A DNA stretch of 64,000 bases, taken from Crocinitomicaceae bacterium. GTDB lineage: Bacteria > Bacteroidota > Bacteroidia > Flavobacteriales_D > Crocinitomicaceae. This document shows positions 19,001 to 28,462 of the stretch, one piece after another. Where the stretch lies: NCBI GenBank assembly GCA_024639405.1, contig JAHEIL010000046.1, positions 50,940 through 114,939 of the forward strand, read 5' to 3'. Both the position numbers and the translations under genes were made by a program. The notes under the pieces are model-generated. The model searched no databases, had not been told where the DNA came from, and saw nothing but the letters and a program-made list of their open reading frames with translations. Each line of letters begins with the position of its first letter. The stretch's first letter is position 1.

Positions 19001-22000
19001 TGATTGTTTTCAATCCTTGTAAATTTGGACTTCCTTTCACTTTAATTTTTCGACTGCTATTTTCAGGATCAGTTGCAACATATTCTACAACATACGAAAC
19101 AGTTCCATTTCCAGCATCGATTAACTCGTTTCTTTTCTTTTTTAAATTCAATAAGTTATCAAATACAATTTCAACGTTGTTGGCTTCTGGCCAAATATCT
19201 TCTGCAACAGTTGCTCCCCATTCTGTTCTATTCAAAGGCAATTCATATTCATAATAATTATCTTTAAAGTCTGTTCCCATCCGAACAAATAAAGTCAAAT
19301 CTTTATTTTTTAGTGGAATTGAAGGTTGAACTTCCTCTGCATGGACAAACATTTTCAATTTCTTGTAAGTACGCACATCAAACTGCACATTTTTATAGGC
19401 TGCTCGTGCATCTCCATCTTGTAAGTTGCAAATATCCAATACCAAAGCTTGTTCATTTAACTGGCGTTGATACGTTTGAGATGGATCTACTTCTCGAATA
19501 ATACCTGGTGGGATTTCATATTTAATAGGCGAACGCTGATCATTTTCTTCAACGTTAACAGCAGCAATGTTGAATTGTGTTAAATTTGGATCTCCTTGAA
19601 CACTTTCTCCAGGCTGTGTTAAATCTTCTCTAAATCTTCTCCATTCACCTCTAATTAATTCTAAACGAGCAAAGCGCAATAATACTTCTTCATCAAAATC
19701 TTTTAAGAACATGCGCATAAAGCGAATCGATCTAAAATCTTGAATCCCATTGACTTTTAAATTATAGTCACTCAATGGAACTTTAAATTGATACCATTTT
19801 TCTGTTTTATTACCAGTTTGGAAGGTTTGAACATTTGTAATGTAGTTTTTTCCAACTTGCATGTCGTTTGGACGCAAGCTTATCTTGTATTGAAAATAAC
19901 TTTCAGATTCCGATAAATTGTTGTCTTGGTTAATGTCTTCAATATCTGGTACATTTGTTCCTTGAGTTGAGTAAGCATCGGCATTCGCTGTATCAGACAT
20001 TTCGGTTGTAGGAGAATTGCCCTGCATACCGTTGTATTTTTTGTAACGTTCTAAAATTGTTGCTTTGGCAGCATCATACGTGTCATCTCTGTAATAATTA
20101 TAATCATCATTAGAAGGATCGGCGATCATTCTCGCTTTTGCATCAGCTGATAAGGTTGTATTGTTTTGAACCCAATTTACATAATTTTGATGTGCTGTTT
20201 TTTCTTGTGTGTTATTCCATCCATCCAATCCAACATCTTGATTAATTCGAGAAGCAGGGTCCGTATCAAATGCATTTACAACAACTTGTTGTGTCGAAAT
20301 TCTAGCCCATGCAGTTGTATCAATATTATCTGTAATTGAACTGCCTGTTGGTGGTAAACCATTTTCAAAACTTTTTCTTGAATCAGGTAAAATATCTTCT
20401 GAAATATTACCAAAATTAAAATACAAGTCACCACCATTGTGGGTCGTATTTGGATTCACATTTTCTGCATCTTGATTGAACGGATCTAATACCCAAAATT
20501 GAACAAACTCAATATTCGACTGTTCAAAATCGTTTGTTGTTAAAGAACGCATAATTCCACCCCAACGATTTTCTGGATTTATAAATTTTCCGTCTGCGTC
20601 GTACGTGTTCGTGGTGTCGTAATTATACATTCCACGTTCTTTTGGATAATAAGCTAAATCAAGTACAGTAATATTAGGTACCGAACCATATTGTTGTTGC
20701 AAATTCGGGAAGATATCCACTTGATTGACCAAACGCATTCTACTATCAGACAACATAGAAGGATCATCTATAATGTGTTGAGGAGTATAGGAATTGTTTT
20801 GATAAAACAAAGGGTCGATCGAGTACCAAGCTGTTTTAGCTCTTCTAAACCCAGCAACTAAATCTTTTTTAGATGCTTCAGGAAATAAAGATGGTTGACC
20901 TTGTGGAATTGATGCCAAACGCCATGACGTAAAAGATTTTAAATCAATTGCACTTTGAGAGCCTTCAAAATCATCGATATAGGAAGTTCCAGAATTTCCA
21001 ATTGCAGCAGGTTGACCTGGTATTAAGTGTGCAAACTCGCCTTTAAACGAAACAGTCGATTTTTCGGTTGTAGAAATAACAGGTAAATAATCAACCAATT
21101 TTGTTAAAAATGGTACATCTGTTTTATATGCCAAATCGAACCCAATCATATTGTTTCTAAAAGGCTCGCTTCCAATGTCAACTTTTTGGGTAACAGGACG
21201 TTCATTCATCAATACCCAAGTCGCACCTATATTGAAATTAGGATTAAAACGGTAATTGTAGCGCGCACCAAATAAAGAACGTGCTTGGAAACCAAAGACG
21301 GAATTACTTTCAACAGAAATTTTAATCGGTGTATTTGATTCTAAAATTCCTGAATTCAATATTTTAACGCGTCCTAAATTGAAATCCACAGTGAAATCTG
21401 TTCCTTCTGTTAGTTTTATACCACCTGCTGTTACTGTTACAGCTCCTTGTGGAACATTCAATGCATTTAACGGAATATCAGAAGTTACTGAAGATTGGTA
21501 TTCTCCTTTAAATATAAAACGGTTTTTACTTGGAATCTGTTGAGCTGCTGTTTTTGTAGAATCGTATAATTCAGTGAATACAACTTGATTAATCACCAAA
21601 GGCGGTACATTTACCTCCTGTAGCTTTTTGCGCAATGTTTTACCAAATGGTTCAATTGTTGAAAAATAGATACGCCCATTTTTTGTATTAATTGTACCTC
21701 CATTTTCTGCTTTATTCCCATTCAATGCAATTGGAACAAAATCAAAAACTCCATCAGAAAATGGTTGATTATTTTGATTCAATCGGTCCATTTCTAATAC
21801 AGTAACCAATTGTTTGTCATCTAAGCCTGTAACTGGGAAAAAAGGAACAGCCAAAGAAGTTTCTGGATTGTTGTATAATAAATCAATTCTAAATCCTGTT
21901 TGATCAACTTGATAAGCACCAATTGAATAAACATTTTTCATCATCAAATCCCAAACTTTATTTTTAGGATTGGTTATGGTTGGTTTAATTAATTTCATAA

Positions 22001-23435
22001 TTAAAGCCTGCTGACCAGCGATTCCATCCGTCGAAAACTCCCCTACTTGGTAAGTTTCTCCTCTGTATGTATATTCATATGAAACCGCTAAAACCTCATC
22101 ATTATTCAATGGTTGGTTCAATGAAATATATCCTAACAATGCGTTGTATGAATACTCTTGTTCTGTCAACCTACGAGCGTTTTCCACTTTCTCGTATTCA
22201 ATAGCTTGTTGAAAAGGTCCTGGTGCTGCGACTTGATTGCTTAAAACTGAAACAGCATTGTTAAATCCTCTAACTAAAGGTTGACTTGACGCCCATTCGT
22301 ATAAATTATTAGCATCATTTGAAGGCATTTCAGAACTTGCAAAGCCTCCAGGATTTCCTTGACAATTTTGCGCTTTTGCTTCTCCTAAATCAGAAAATGC
22401 TATAATATTTCTTGTATCTTCAGTTTTACTTGTTCGGTTGGTTAACCAAACTTCCATTCTAGTTATATAAGCTTGTGAATTTACAATTGGAACCGTTGAC
22501 ATTGCTTCATCGTAATGATCGTGGTGGTATAAATTCACAAAATAATGGCGATTCGCTTCGTAATTATCAGCTCCTAATTCAAAGCGTTGTGTTTGTGCTT
22601 TCCCAGTAATATTAATTTCTTGGCGTTTTCCTTTAGAAGATGCTGCGATTAAATCAATGGTTGAATTACCAAATTTAAGTTGAGTTTTAGCCCCAAATAA
22701 TGTTTGAGAACCTTGAATTAAGCTCGTTGGCAGAGATAATGCAACATTTCCTAATTCAATTTTCTGAACGATTTGATCTTCATTTCCGGTGTATTCTAAT
22801 TTAGTGACATTATCAAATTCAAAGGCAGCTTGCGTGTTATAAGTTAAACCCAATTTCATTTTTGTGCCAATTTGACCAACCAAACTCATTTGAATTTGTT
22901 GCTGGAAATCAAAACGGGTTACGCTTCTTTGTTTAACAGGTAAGATTGGATTATCGTATCGACTTGAATTGACCCCAAAAGAAAGTTCTATTGAACCTTG
23001 AGGTCGAATCGTAATTTGATCAGATCCAAAGAAGTTTTCAAATAATTTACTGCCAATTTTGATAGGAAACTCTAAAGGTTGTGTTTTAGCTGTTTCTTGT
23101 TTTATTTTATCTTTCCAATTTTGACGCAATGCTCTTTTTCGCTCATACTCAATGTATTCTTCGAGCGTCATCATCGAAGGATTCCTAAAATCTAAGTTAT
23201 TTCCAATGGTCTCTCTGAAAATATAGGTGCCTGTAATCGGATCGTATACAATTGTTTGTTTAACAGATTTGGGGTCACCCAAATCAAAACTTTGTTTCTG
23301 TGTTTGAGTTGGATCATTTGTATTTTGAATAGGATATATAAGGGTATCTTGAGCAAATACATTGCCAATTATTACATTGAAAAGTGCAATAAAAAGTATG
23401 CTATTTGTTATTCCTTTATAGACTTTATTCTTCAT
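16095..23435 (-). CDS. sprA: T9SS outer-membrane translocon SprA
   Basis: Giant outer-membrane beta-barrel of 2446 residues forming the protein-conducting channel of the type IX secretion system, needed for surface export and gliding motility in gliding species. The size is typical for the family. An N-terminal signal peptide (about 1-28) is followed by the family opening with PITGTYIFRETIGNNLDFRN and EEYIEYERKRALR, many amphipathic beta segments, and a basic cytochrome-free KKR-rich stretch (about 1960-2000). The last residues LRLRFNLAGVQ complete the barrel. It explains how the T9SS-sorted products in this window leave the cell. ruvA lies seven bases upstream, a linkage seen in many Bacteroidota. 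Confidence 0.96.
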   Translation of the reverse strand: MKNKVYKGITNSILFIALFNVIIGNVFAQDTLIYPIQNTNDPTQTQKQSFDLGDPKSVKQTIVYDPITGTYIFRETIGNNLDFRNPSMMTLEEYIEYERKRALRQNWKDKIKQETAKTQPLEFPIKIGSKLFENFFGSDQITIRPQGSIELSFGVNSSRYDNPILPVKQRSVTRFDFQQQIQMSLVGQIGTKMKLGLTYNTQAAFEFDNVTKLEYTGNEDQIVQKIELGNVALSLPTSLIQGSQTLFGAKTQLKFGNSTIDLIAASSKGKRQEINITGKAQTQRFELGADNYEANRHYFVNLYHHDHYDEAMSTVPIVNSQAYITRMEVWLTNRTSKTEDTRNIIAFSDLGEAKAQNCQGNPGGFASSEMPSNDANNLYEWASSQPLVRGFNNAVSVLSNQVAAPGPFQQAIEYEKVENARRLTEQEYSYNALLGYISLNQPLNNDEVLAVSYEYTYRGETYQVGEFSTDGIAGQQALIMKLIKPTITNPKNKVWDLMMKNVYSIGAYQVDQTGFRIDLLYNNPETSLAVPFFPVTGLDDKQLVTVLEMDRLNQNNQPFSDGVFDFVPIALNGNKAENGGTINTKNGRIYFSTIEPFGKTLRKKLQEVNVPPLVINQVVFTELYDSTKTAAQQIPSKNRFIFKGEYQSSVTSDIPLNALNVPQGAVTVTAGGIKLTEGTDFTVDFNLGRVKILNSGILESNTPIKISVESNSVFGFQARSLFGARYNYRFNPNFNIGATWVLMNERPVTQKVDIGSEPFRNNMIGFDLAYKTDVPFLTKLVDYLPVISTTEKSTVSFKGEFAHLIPGQPAAIGNSGTSYIDDFEGSQSAIDLKSFTSWRLASIPQGQPSLFPEASKKDLVAGFRRAKTAWYSIDPLFYQNNSYTPQHIIDDPSMLSDSRMRLVNQVDIFPNLQQQYGSVPNITVLDLAYYPKERGMYNYDTTNTYDADGKFINPENRWGGIMRSLTTNDFEQSNIEFVQFWVLDPFNQDAENVNPNTTHNGGDLYFNFGNISEDILPDSRKSFENGLPPTGSSITDNIDTTAWARISTQQVVVNAFDTDPASRINQDVGLDGWNNTQEKTAHQNYVNWVQNNTTLSADAKARMIADPSNDDYNYYRDDTYDAAKATILERYKKYNGMQGNSPTTEMSDTANADAYSTQGTNVPDIEDINQDNNLSESESYFQYKISLRPNDMQVGKNYITNVQTFQTGNKTEKWYQFKVPLSDYNLKVNGIQDFRSIRFMRMFLKDFDEEVLLRFARLELIRGEWRRFREDLTQPGESVQGDPNLTQFNIAAVNVEENDQRSPIKYEIPPGIIREVDPSQTYQRQLNEQALVLDICNLQDGDARAAYKNVQFDVRTYKKLKMFVHAEEVQPSIPLKNKDLTLFVRMGTDFKDNYYEYELPLNRTEWGATVAEDIWPEANNVEIVFDNLLNLKKKRNELIDAGNGTVSYVVEYVATDPENSSRKIKVKGSPNLQGLKTIMIGVRNPSKNSNTSWPDDGEADCAIVWVNELRLTDFISEGGSAATAQMQVQLADFANVNMSGNYSGVNWGSVESRVQDRQRNQKIGFDMNASMQLGQFFGKKSSVSLPFFYAYSLGIINPEYDPFNPDVKLEDYDGATYSNRAKAGQDFTERKSYNFSNVRKELKAGATPYFWRISNFSTTYSYAETMHRDFNTNYDRTKTWNNTLNYNYSFTAKPIEPFKKLKFVQKNKWLTFIKDFNLFLTPKNISFINDVIRSYNERQVRNNLVPGFEFNPVYVKRFNWNRTYSIGYDLTKNLKATFNATNRSIFEEGDGRVDKDVDPLLYQAFLDTIRNQSMTLGKTMDYTHSYNVSYNLPLDKFPITNWMTGNIKYGGTYNWQRAPLGQNDFGNTIQNNRTVGFTGQMNFMTLYNKVPLFKKVLASNNKPQRGKVDSKDVGGRNTSGEDSKNKPKAKVFNLKPPKPIDQMTEEEKVKWEKYYKKMERRFERKKRREERKAAREKKNVHPVVGFLARGVMTIRNVSGTYTLNDGTMLPGYNQESSILGMNSSMDGGLTGFIFGQQRYGIFGNETNYNIAASAADRGWLVKNENLNKQFTMTHTDNLNLRASLEPLKDVTIELTVTRSFGINSSEFYRWNETNQRYEGQSKVEVGTLTYTNVSLNSAFDLIGADYSTNSFNRLLANRAIVSQMLGAKNSNSSSLSSGYYSGYSGSQQEVVVGAFLTAYSNRAISSSNINPIKNVPLPNWTVNYSGLTKYPFAKKLLKNFVVRHAYTSTVSIGGMQTNLNAKFDGNGNATELDINNNYIASMQIQNVTMSERFSPLIGIDATWNIKGQGLITKFEYKKDRSSTLSLNNNQVTEVNGTELVFGTGYKFAKVKLPFKNIPPSAVNVRFDLTIRDNITVIRKIVENTNQATAGQHVVSIKASADYNMSANLVVQFYYDQVINTPKIATSFPTGNMSCGLRLRFNLAGVQ

Positions 23436-23441
23436 TTATTC

Positions 23442-24017
23442 TTACAAAATTTTCAAGGCTCCTTTAATAATTTCTTCAACAGATTCTTCCCCTGTTGAAA
23501 TTTTATCAATAGCTTTTTCTGCCGATTTTTTATCAAAACCGAGCGAAACCAATGCTGTTAACGCATCAAATCGATTCGTATTGTTTTGATTGAAAATATT
23601 TTCAGTAGAAAAGGCAATTTTTAACATTTTGTCCTTTAAATCAATAATTACACGCTGAGCAGTTTTCACACCAATTCCTTTGATACTTTGAATGGTCTTT
23701 ACATCTTCAGACTGTATAGCATGTGCTATTTCGTCAGGAATCATCGATGATAACATGATCATTGCTGTATTAGGACCAATTCCTGAAACACTGATTAAAT
23801 GGTTAAACATTTCACGTTCTTCTTTGGATGAAAAACCATACAAAATATGAGCATCTTCACGAACGATCAATTTAGTAAATAACTTTATTGATTCATCAGA
23901 ACCAATCGCAGAAAATGTATGCAGTGAAATTTTTACTTCATAGCCAACTCCAGCACATTCGATGACCAAATCTGTTGGGTTTTTCTCTACTAATTTACCG
24001 TTTAAATGTCCTATCAT
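23442..24017 (-). CDS. ruvA: Holliday junction DNA helicase subunit RuvA
   Basis: DNA-binding subunit of the RuvAB branch-migration complex. The 191-residue protein has the N-terminal OB fold (MIGHLNGKLVEKNPTDLVIE), the two helix-hairpin-helix motifs VSGIGPNTAMIML and IKGIGVKTAQRVIIDLKDK, and the C-terminal domain III (ALVSLGFDKKSAEKAI) that contacts RuvB. ruvB and ruvC are not next to it. It sits two bases after the malic enzyme stop and seven bases before sprA, all leftward. Confidence 0.96.
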   Translation of the reverse strand: MIGHLNGKLVEKNPTDLVIECAGVGYEVKISLHTFSAIGSDESIKLFTKLIVREDAHILYGFSSKEEREMFNHLISVSGIGPNTAMIMLSSMIPDEIAHAIQSEDVKTIQSIKGIGVKTAQRVIIDLKDKMLKIAFSTENIFNQNNTNRFDALTALVSLGFDKKSAEKAIDKISTGEESVEEIIKGALKIL

Positions 24018-24019
24018 TC

Positions 24020-26284
24020 TTATTTGTTTTGCGCATCTACTACTGCAACTTTCACCATGTTAATGATTTCTCGAACAGAAGCACCTAATTGCATCACGTG
24101 AACTGATTTCTTTAAACCAACTAGAATTGGACCAATCGCTTCAGCTTCAGTCATTTCTTGCAATAATTTATAGGCAATGTTACCAGCAGATAAATTAGGG
24201 AAAATTAAGGTGTTTACTTGTTTATTTGCTAATTGAGAAAATGAAAATTTATCCATCATTAAATCATTGTTCAATGCAAAATTAGCTTGAACCTCTCCAT
24301 CAACAACCAATGTAGGATACTTTTCATGTAAAATCTCAACTGCTTTTGACATTTTCTCTGGATCTTTTCCAGGTGATGAACCAAAATTCGAATAACTCAA
24401 TAATGCAATTCGAGGCGTAACTTTAAATTTACGAATCATTTTTGCAACATTGTTAGTGATTTCAGCAATTTCCTCTGCAGTTGGATCTAAATTAATAGTA
24501 GTATCAGCTAAGAACAAAGGTCCTTTTTTAGTTACCAATATGTACATTCCAGCAACAACATTGACATCTTTTTGTAAACCAATCGTTTGAATAGCTGGTC
24601 GAACAACACTTCTATAATTTCTCGTAACTCCAGAAATCATTGCATCTGCATCGCCCATTTCAACCATCATTGCGCCAAAATGATTTCTTTCACGCATGAT
24701 TTGTAACGATTCAAATTCTGTAAAACCTTTGCGCTTACGTTTTTCAAAAAAGGCCTTGCCATAAGCTAAACGACGTTCTTCTTCTTCTTCTGATTTAGGG
24801 TCAATAATTTGAACTTCCGCAAATTCAATACTGTATTCGTCTATTAATTTCTCAATCTTATCTTTCTTACCCAATAAAATTGGAAAAGCAACACCTTCCT
24901 CGTATGCGGTTTGTGCAGCTTTTAATATTTTAATATTATCAGCTTCTGCAAACACAACTCTTTTTGGATTACTTTGAGCTTTTTCAGTGATTGTACGAAC
25001 CAATTTATTATCTAAACCTAAACGGTTTTTCAATTGCATTTCGTATGCGTCCCAATCTTCAATTGGATTCTTTGCAACACCTGATTCCATTGCAGCTTTA
25101 GCAACTGCTGGAGCAACATAATAAATCAAACGAGGATCTAATGGTTTTGGAATAATTTGATCTCGTCCAAATGAAATATTTTTCTCACCATAAGCTTCGA
25201 TGACTTCTTCAGGAATAGTTTCCTTCGCTAAAGATGCTAATGCTTTTACAGCAGCCAATTTCATTTCTTCGTTGATTGTTGTTGCTCTTACATCCAAAGC
25301 TCCTCTAAAAATATACGGGAATCCAAGTACATTATTCACTTGGTTCGGATGATCAGATCGACCTGTAGCCATGATAATATCTTTTCTTACAGAAGTTGCA
25401 TCTTTATAAGAAATTTCAGGTTCTGGATTCGCCAAAGCAAATACAATTGGGTCTTTTGCCATTGAAGCAACCATTTCTTTCGACATTATGTTACCTTTAG
25501 ATAACCCAACAAAAACATCTGCTTTATTGATTGCTTCGTCTAAAGAAACATTCTTTTTATGTGAAGAATATGGTACTTTACTTTCGTCTAAATCCTTACG
25601 TTCTTGACAAATCAAACCTTTGGAATCGTACATCCAAATGTTTTCAATTTTTGCACCAAGGGCACAATATAATTTCACGCATGACATTGCTGCAGCTCCT
25701 GCTCCAGATACAACTATTTTTACTTTATCGATTTTCTTCTTAGCCAGTTCTAAGGCATTAATTAACGCTGCAGATGATATAATTGCTGTACCATGTTGGT
25801 CATCGTGCATAATTGGAATGTCCAACTCTTCCTTCAATCTTCTTTCTATTTCAAAAGCTTCAGGTGCTTTGATGTCTTCCAAATTGATACCTCCAAAAGT
25901 TGGCGCAATTGCTTTAACAGTTTGAATAAACAATTCAGGATCAGAAGCATCTACTTCGATGTCAAACACATCAATATCTGCGAAAATTTTAAAAAGCAAT
26001 CCTTTTCCTTCCATGACAGGTTTTGAAGCCAAAGGCCCAATATTTCCTAAGCCTAAAACTGCTGTACCATTTGAAATAACGGCCACTAAATTTGCTTTAC
26101 TTGTATATTTATATACATCATCTGGGTTTTCAGCAATTTTCAAACATGGTTCAGCCACGCCTGGTGAATAAGCCAGTGATAAATCACGTTGAGAAGAATA
26201 TGGTTTTGTTGGAACAACTTCTATTTTTCCAGGTTTACCGGATGAATGGTAATCCAATGCGTCTTGTTTTCTAATTTTTGCCAT
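24020..26284 (-). CDS. maeB: NADP-dependent malic enzyme with C-terminal phosphotransacetylase-like domain
   Basis: Oxidative decarboxylation of malate to pyruvate and CO2 with NADP. The N-terminal half carries the malic enzyme motifs YSPGVAEPC, ALGLGNIGPLASKPVMEGK and DDQHGTA; the C-terminal half (about 430-754) is the phosphotransacetylase-like regulatory domain found in MaeB (KRVVFAEADNIKIL, GAMMVEMGDADAMISG). The ATG at 26284 gives 754 residues, the normal MaeB length. A longer in-frame form starting at 26356 adds 24 residues unlike the family and reaches into the terminator of the upstream gene, so it is rejected. The gene heads the ruvA-sprA run. Confidence 0.95.
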   Translation of the reverse strand: MAKIRKQDALDYHSSGKPGKIEVVPTKPYSSQRDLSLAYSPGVAEPCLKIAENPDDVYKYTSKANLVAVISNGTAVLGLGNIGPLASKPVMEGKGLLFKIFADIDVFDIEVDASDPELFIQTVKAIAPTFGGINLEDIKAPEAFEIERRLKEELDIPIMHDDQHGTAIISSAALINALELAKKKIDKVKIVVSGAGAAAMSCVKLYCALGAKIENIWMYDSKGLICQERKDLDESKVPYSSHKKNVSLDEAINKADVFVGLSKGNIMSKEMVASMAKDPIVFALANPEPEISYKDATSVRKDIIMATGRSDHPNQVNNVLGFPYIFRGALDVRATTINEEMKLAAVKALASLAKETIPEEVIEAYGEKNISFGRDQIIPKPLDPRLIYYVAPAVAKAAMESGVAKNPIEDWDAYEMQLKNRLGLDNKLVRTITEKAQSNPKRVVFAEADNIKILKAAQTAYEEGVAFPILLGKKDKIEKLIDEYSIEFAEVQIIDPKSEEEEERRLAYGKAFFEKRKRKGFTEFESLQIMRERNHFGAMMVEMGDADAMISGVTRNYRSVVRPAIQTIGLQKDVNVVAGMYILVTKKGPLFLADTTINLDPTAEEIAEITNNVAKMIRKFKVTPRIALLSYSNFGSSPGKDPEKMSKAVEILHEKYPTLVVDGEVQANFALNNDLMMDKFSFSQLANKQVNTLIFPNLSAGNIAYKLLQEMTEAEAIGPILVGLKKSVHVMQLGASVREIINMVKVAVVDAQNK

Positions 26285-26356
26285 ATATATCTTTTGAAGC
26301 CGATAAAGATACGAAAATCGATTGATATGTGCTAAAAGAGAAAAAAGAAGACACAA

Positions 26357-26388
26357 AAAAACCCGAATCTTTTCAGACTCGGGTTTTA
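26357..26388 (-). terminator. Rho-independent terminator after the Omp28-like gene
   Basis: The arms ACCCGA and TCGGGT, extended by A/T pairs and by TCT/AGA inside, form a hairpin with one internal mismatch. Read leftward it is followed by a run of T. It lies just past the stop codon of the Omp28-like gene and before the malic enzyme start. Confidence 0.8.
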
Positions 26389-26406
26389 ATTATATTTGAA
26401 GTGAAA

Positions 26407-28308
26407 TTATTTCACCATCAAGTTTTGTGTAAATGAAGCTCCATTAGAAGAAACTGTAACTAAATAGTTACCAGTTGCTAATCCTTCGATTGGCATTTCA
26501 ACTGATTGTGCACCATTTGCATTTGTAAGTGTTTTAGCTGCAACTTGACGTCCAGCTAAATCAGTAATTGCAACTGCATAATCAGCACCTGTAGCATCAA
26601 ATTTAACATTAACAGATCCAGAAGCTGGGTTTGGATAAACTTCCATTCCAATTGTAGCAACTTCTTCAACACCAGCAAGACTTAAAGGAACTTTAGTAGC
26701 ATTAATAATCTCACCAGTTGTATTGTCAATTAATACTGCAATTGCAGACATATACCATTTTCTACTTGTAGCAGGTACAGTGTAATTGAATGTATAGTTT
26801 ACAACTTGGTTATTTGTTATTGCAGTTGGAACTGAAGAAGCTTGACCATCATATCCACCTAACAATGCACGACCAACATGATCATATGACATTTGAGCAG
26901 CTGGAACTGGATTTGGAGATGCTTGCCAATCGTGACCTGCACCATTTAGCGCTAAATTTTGGCTTGTTGAACTGTAATAATTTGTTTGGTTGTATCCAGA
27001 AGCAGTTCCTTCAACATTATCCTCAATCATAACTACACCTAAACGGTAATTTGAATTTGCAAATACAGTTTTGAACGTTGCAGAAACTGCAACTGAAATA
27101 TTTGCCCCAGTTCCAGATACAGTAGCAGATATAGAAGCAGGAACTACTAAATCTTTACGAGCATTGTAGTAACCTTCAAATAATGTAGAAGAAACACTTT
27201 CATCTTTCATTGCACGGTCAACATTACATCCAGGGAATCCAGATAAATTTGCGCCATTATCATATTCAGTAACTGTCATTGGATCTCCATTGTGAACAGC
27301 AACACCAATGAAACGAGTTGGGTAAGTGTTGTACATATATTCCATAGCTACAGCGCCACGAGGACACCATCCACACCATGTTCCTGTACCTTCTTCAATC
27401 ACAACATTTTTGTCAACGATTTGAGAAACTGTATTGAATTTTTTAGAAGCAGTAACATCTGTAGCATCAACAGCACCGTTTACAGCAGTAATAGTAATGT
27501 TAATGTTTTTCTCTACAACAGTTGCATAAGAAACAGCCGTTGGATGCGTAACATTTGCAGAAGCACCTGGCGCAATGTTTAAACCTGTAATCGTTTGGCT
27601 ATGATCAGTTCCATCATTCCAGTTTACAGTTAATGCAGTGATTGCATTTGCTCCATCATTTTTAACATCTAATACTAAGTTATTATTAGTACTTAATGCA
27701 GAATAACGAGCTAAAGTAGCAGAAGTTAAAATTGCATCATTATTAATAACTGTTCTAACTTTAAAATTATCAACAAATAATAAATACATATCATTTGAAA
27801 AATTTTGAATCGCAACATAAACATTTTGACCTGCAAAAGAAGCTAACGAAGCAGAATAAGAAGTGTACGTATTAGCAGCTGCAGGAACAGTTAAAACTGG
27901 TGTAGTTGGCAATGAAGATGCTGTAATAGGAGATGTAGAGATGTATACTTTGAAACCATCAGAATAGTTAGCATCTGGAGCCATTGCATCAAACTGAACA
28001 ACATTTGTACCTACAGCAGGCACGGGAATAGAAGGAGAAATCAACCAGTCATTTGAAACACCAGCAGGTGTATACCATGAAGTAGAAACTGCTTGATTAT
28101 CAGTAGAACCTGTTGCTTTAGGACGAACGATCCAACCGTTTGTTCCCATAAAATTAACATTTGTAGCTGGAGTTAATGCATCAATGTTTAATTGCGTCCA
28201 CCCTGTTGGTAAAGTAGTAGCCGCATCAAAATTTTCAGACATGATTGTTTGAGAGAATGAATTCCCTGCTAACAATAAAGCTGAAACTGTGAATAAAAGT
28301 TTTTTCAT
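26407..28308 (-). CDS. Omp28-like thioredoxin-fold surface protein with choice-of-anchor J domain and T9SS sorting signal
   Basis: A 633-residue secreted protein. The signal peptide is MKKLLFTVSALLLAGNSFSQ. A choice-of-anchor J / cleaved-adhesin jelly-roll domain (about 21-187) contains NGWIVRPKATGST and DWLISPSI. After a beta-sandwich linker comes an Omp28-like domain with a thioredoxin-type active-site motif CGWC at 312-315 in EEGTGTWCGWCPRGA. The C-terminus EVYPNPASGSVNVKF to TQNLMVK is a T9SS type A sorting domain. A redox motif on a T9SS-exported protein suggests disulfide chemistry at the cell surface, but this is inferred. It is flanked by terminators on both sides, so it is monocistronic. 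Confidence 0.87.
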   Translation of the reverse strand: MKKLLFTVSALLLAGNSFSQTIMSENFDAATTLPTGWTQLNIDALTPATNVNFMGTNGWIVRPKATGSTDNQAVSTSWYTPAGVSNDWLISPSIPVPAVGTNVVQFDAMAPDANYSDGFKVYISTSPITASSLPTTPVLTVPAAANTYTSYSASLASFAGQNVYVAIQNFSNDMYLLFVDNFKVRTVINNDAILTSATLARYSALSTNNNLVLDVKNDGANAITALTVNWNDGTDHSQTITGLNIAPGASANVTHPTAVSYATVVEKNINITITAVNGAVDATDVTASKKFNTVSQIVDKNVVIEEGTGTWCGWCPRGAVAMEYMYNTYPTRFIGVAVHNGDPMTVTEYDNGANLSGFPGCNVDRAMKDESVSSTLFEGYYNARKDLVVPASISATVSGTGANISVAVSATFKTVFANSNYRLGVVMIEDNVEGTASGYNQTNYYSSTSQNLALNGAGHDWQASPNPVPAAQMSYDHVGRALLGGYDGQASSVPTAITNNQVVNYTFNYTVPATSRKWYMSAIAVLIDNTTGEIINATKVPLSLAGVEEVATIGMEVYPNPASGSVNVKFDATGADYAVAITDLAGRQVAAKTLTNANGAQSVEMPIEGLATGNYLVTVSSNGASFTQNLMVK

Positions 28309-28408
28309 AAAATTAATTTTTAGTTAAATCAGATTTATATTATCTAAAATCGTGGTCTAAATTAAGTTAAAAAAATTAATTAAATACTAAAATTCTAAAT
28401 AAATATAT

Positions 28409-28443
28409 AAAAAAACCCAACTATTAATTAGTTGGGTTTTTTT
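28409..28443. terminator. Rho-independent terminator after the uroporphyrinogen-III synthase gene
   Basis: CCCAACTA and TAGTTGGG pair around the loop TTAAT, with A-rich and T-rich flanks on either side. Read leftward it lies directly downstream of the hemD-like gene. Confidence 0.92.
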
Positions 28444-28462
28444 ATTGTTGAAATTTAAAAAT

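Noticed and set aside
18892..19254. 120-codon frame opposite sprA
   Set aside because: Antisense shadow of a strongly conserved gene; low-complexity translation rich in Phe and Ser.
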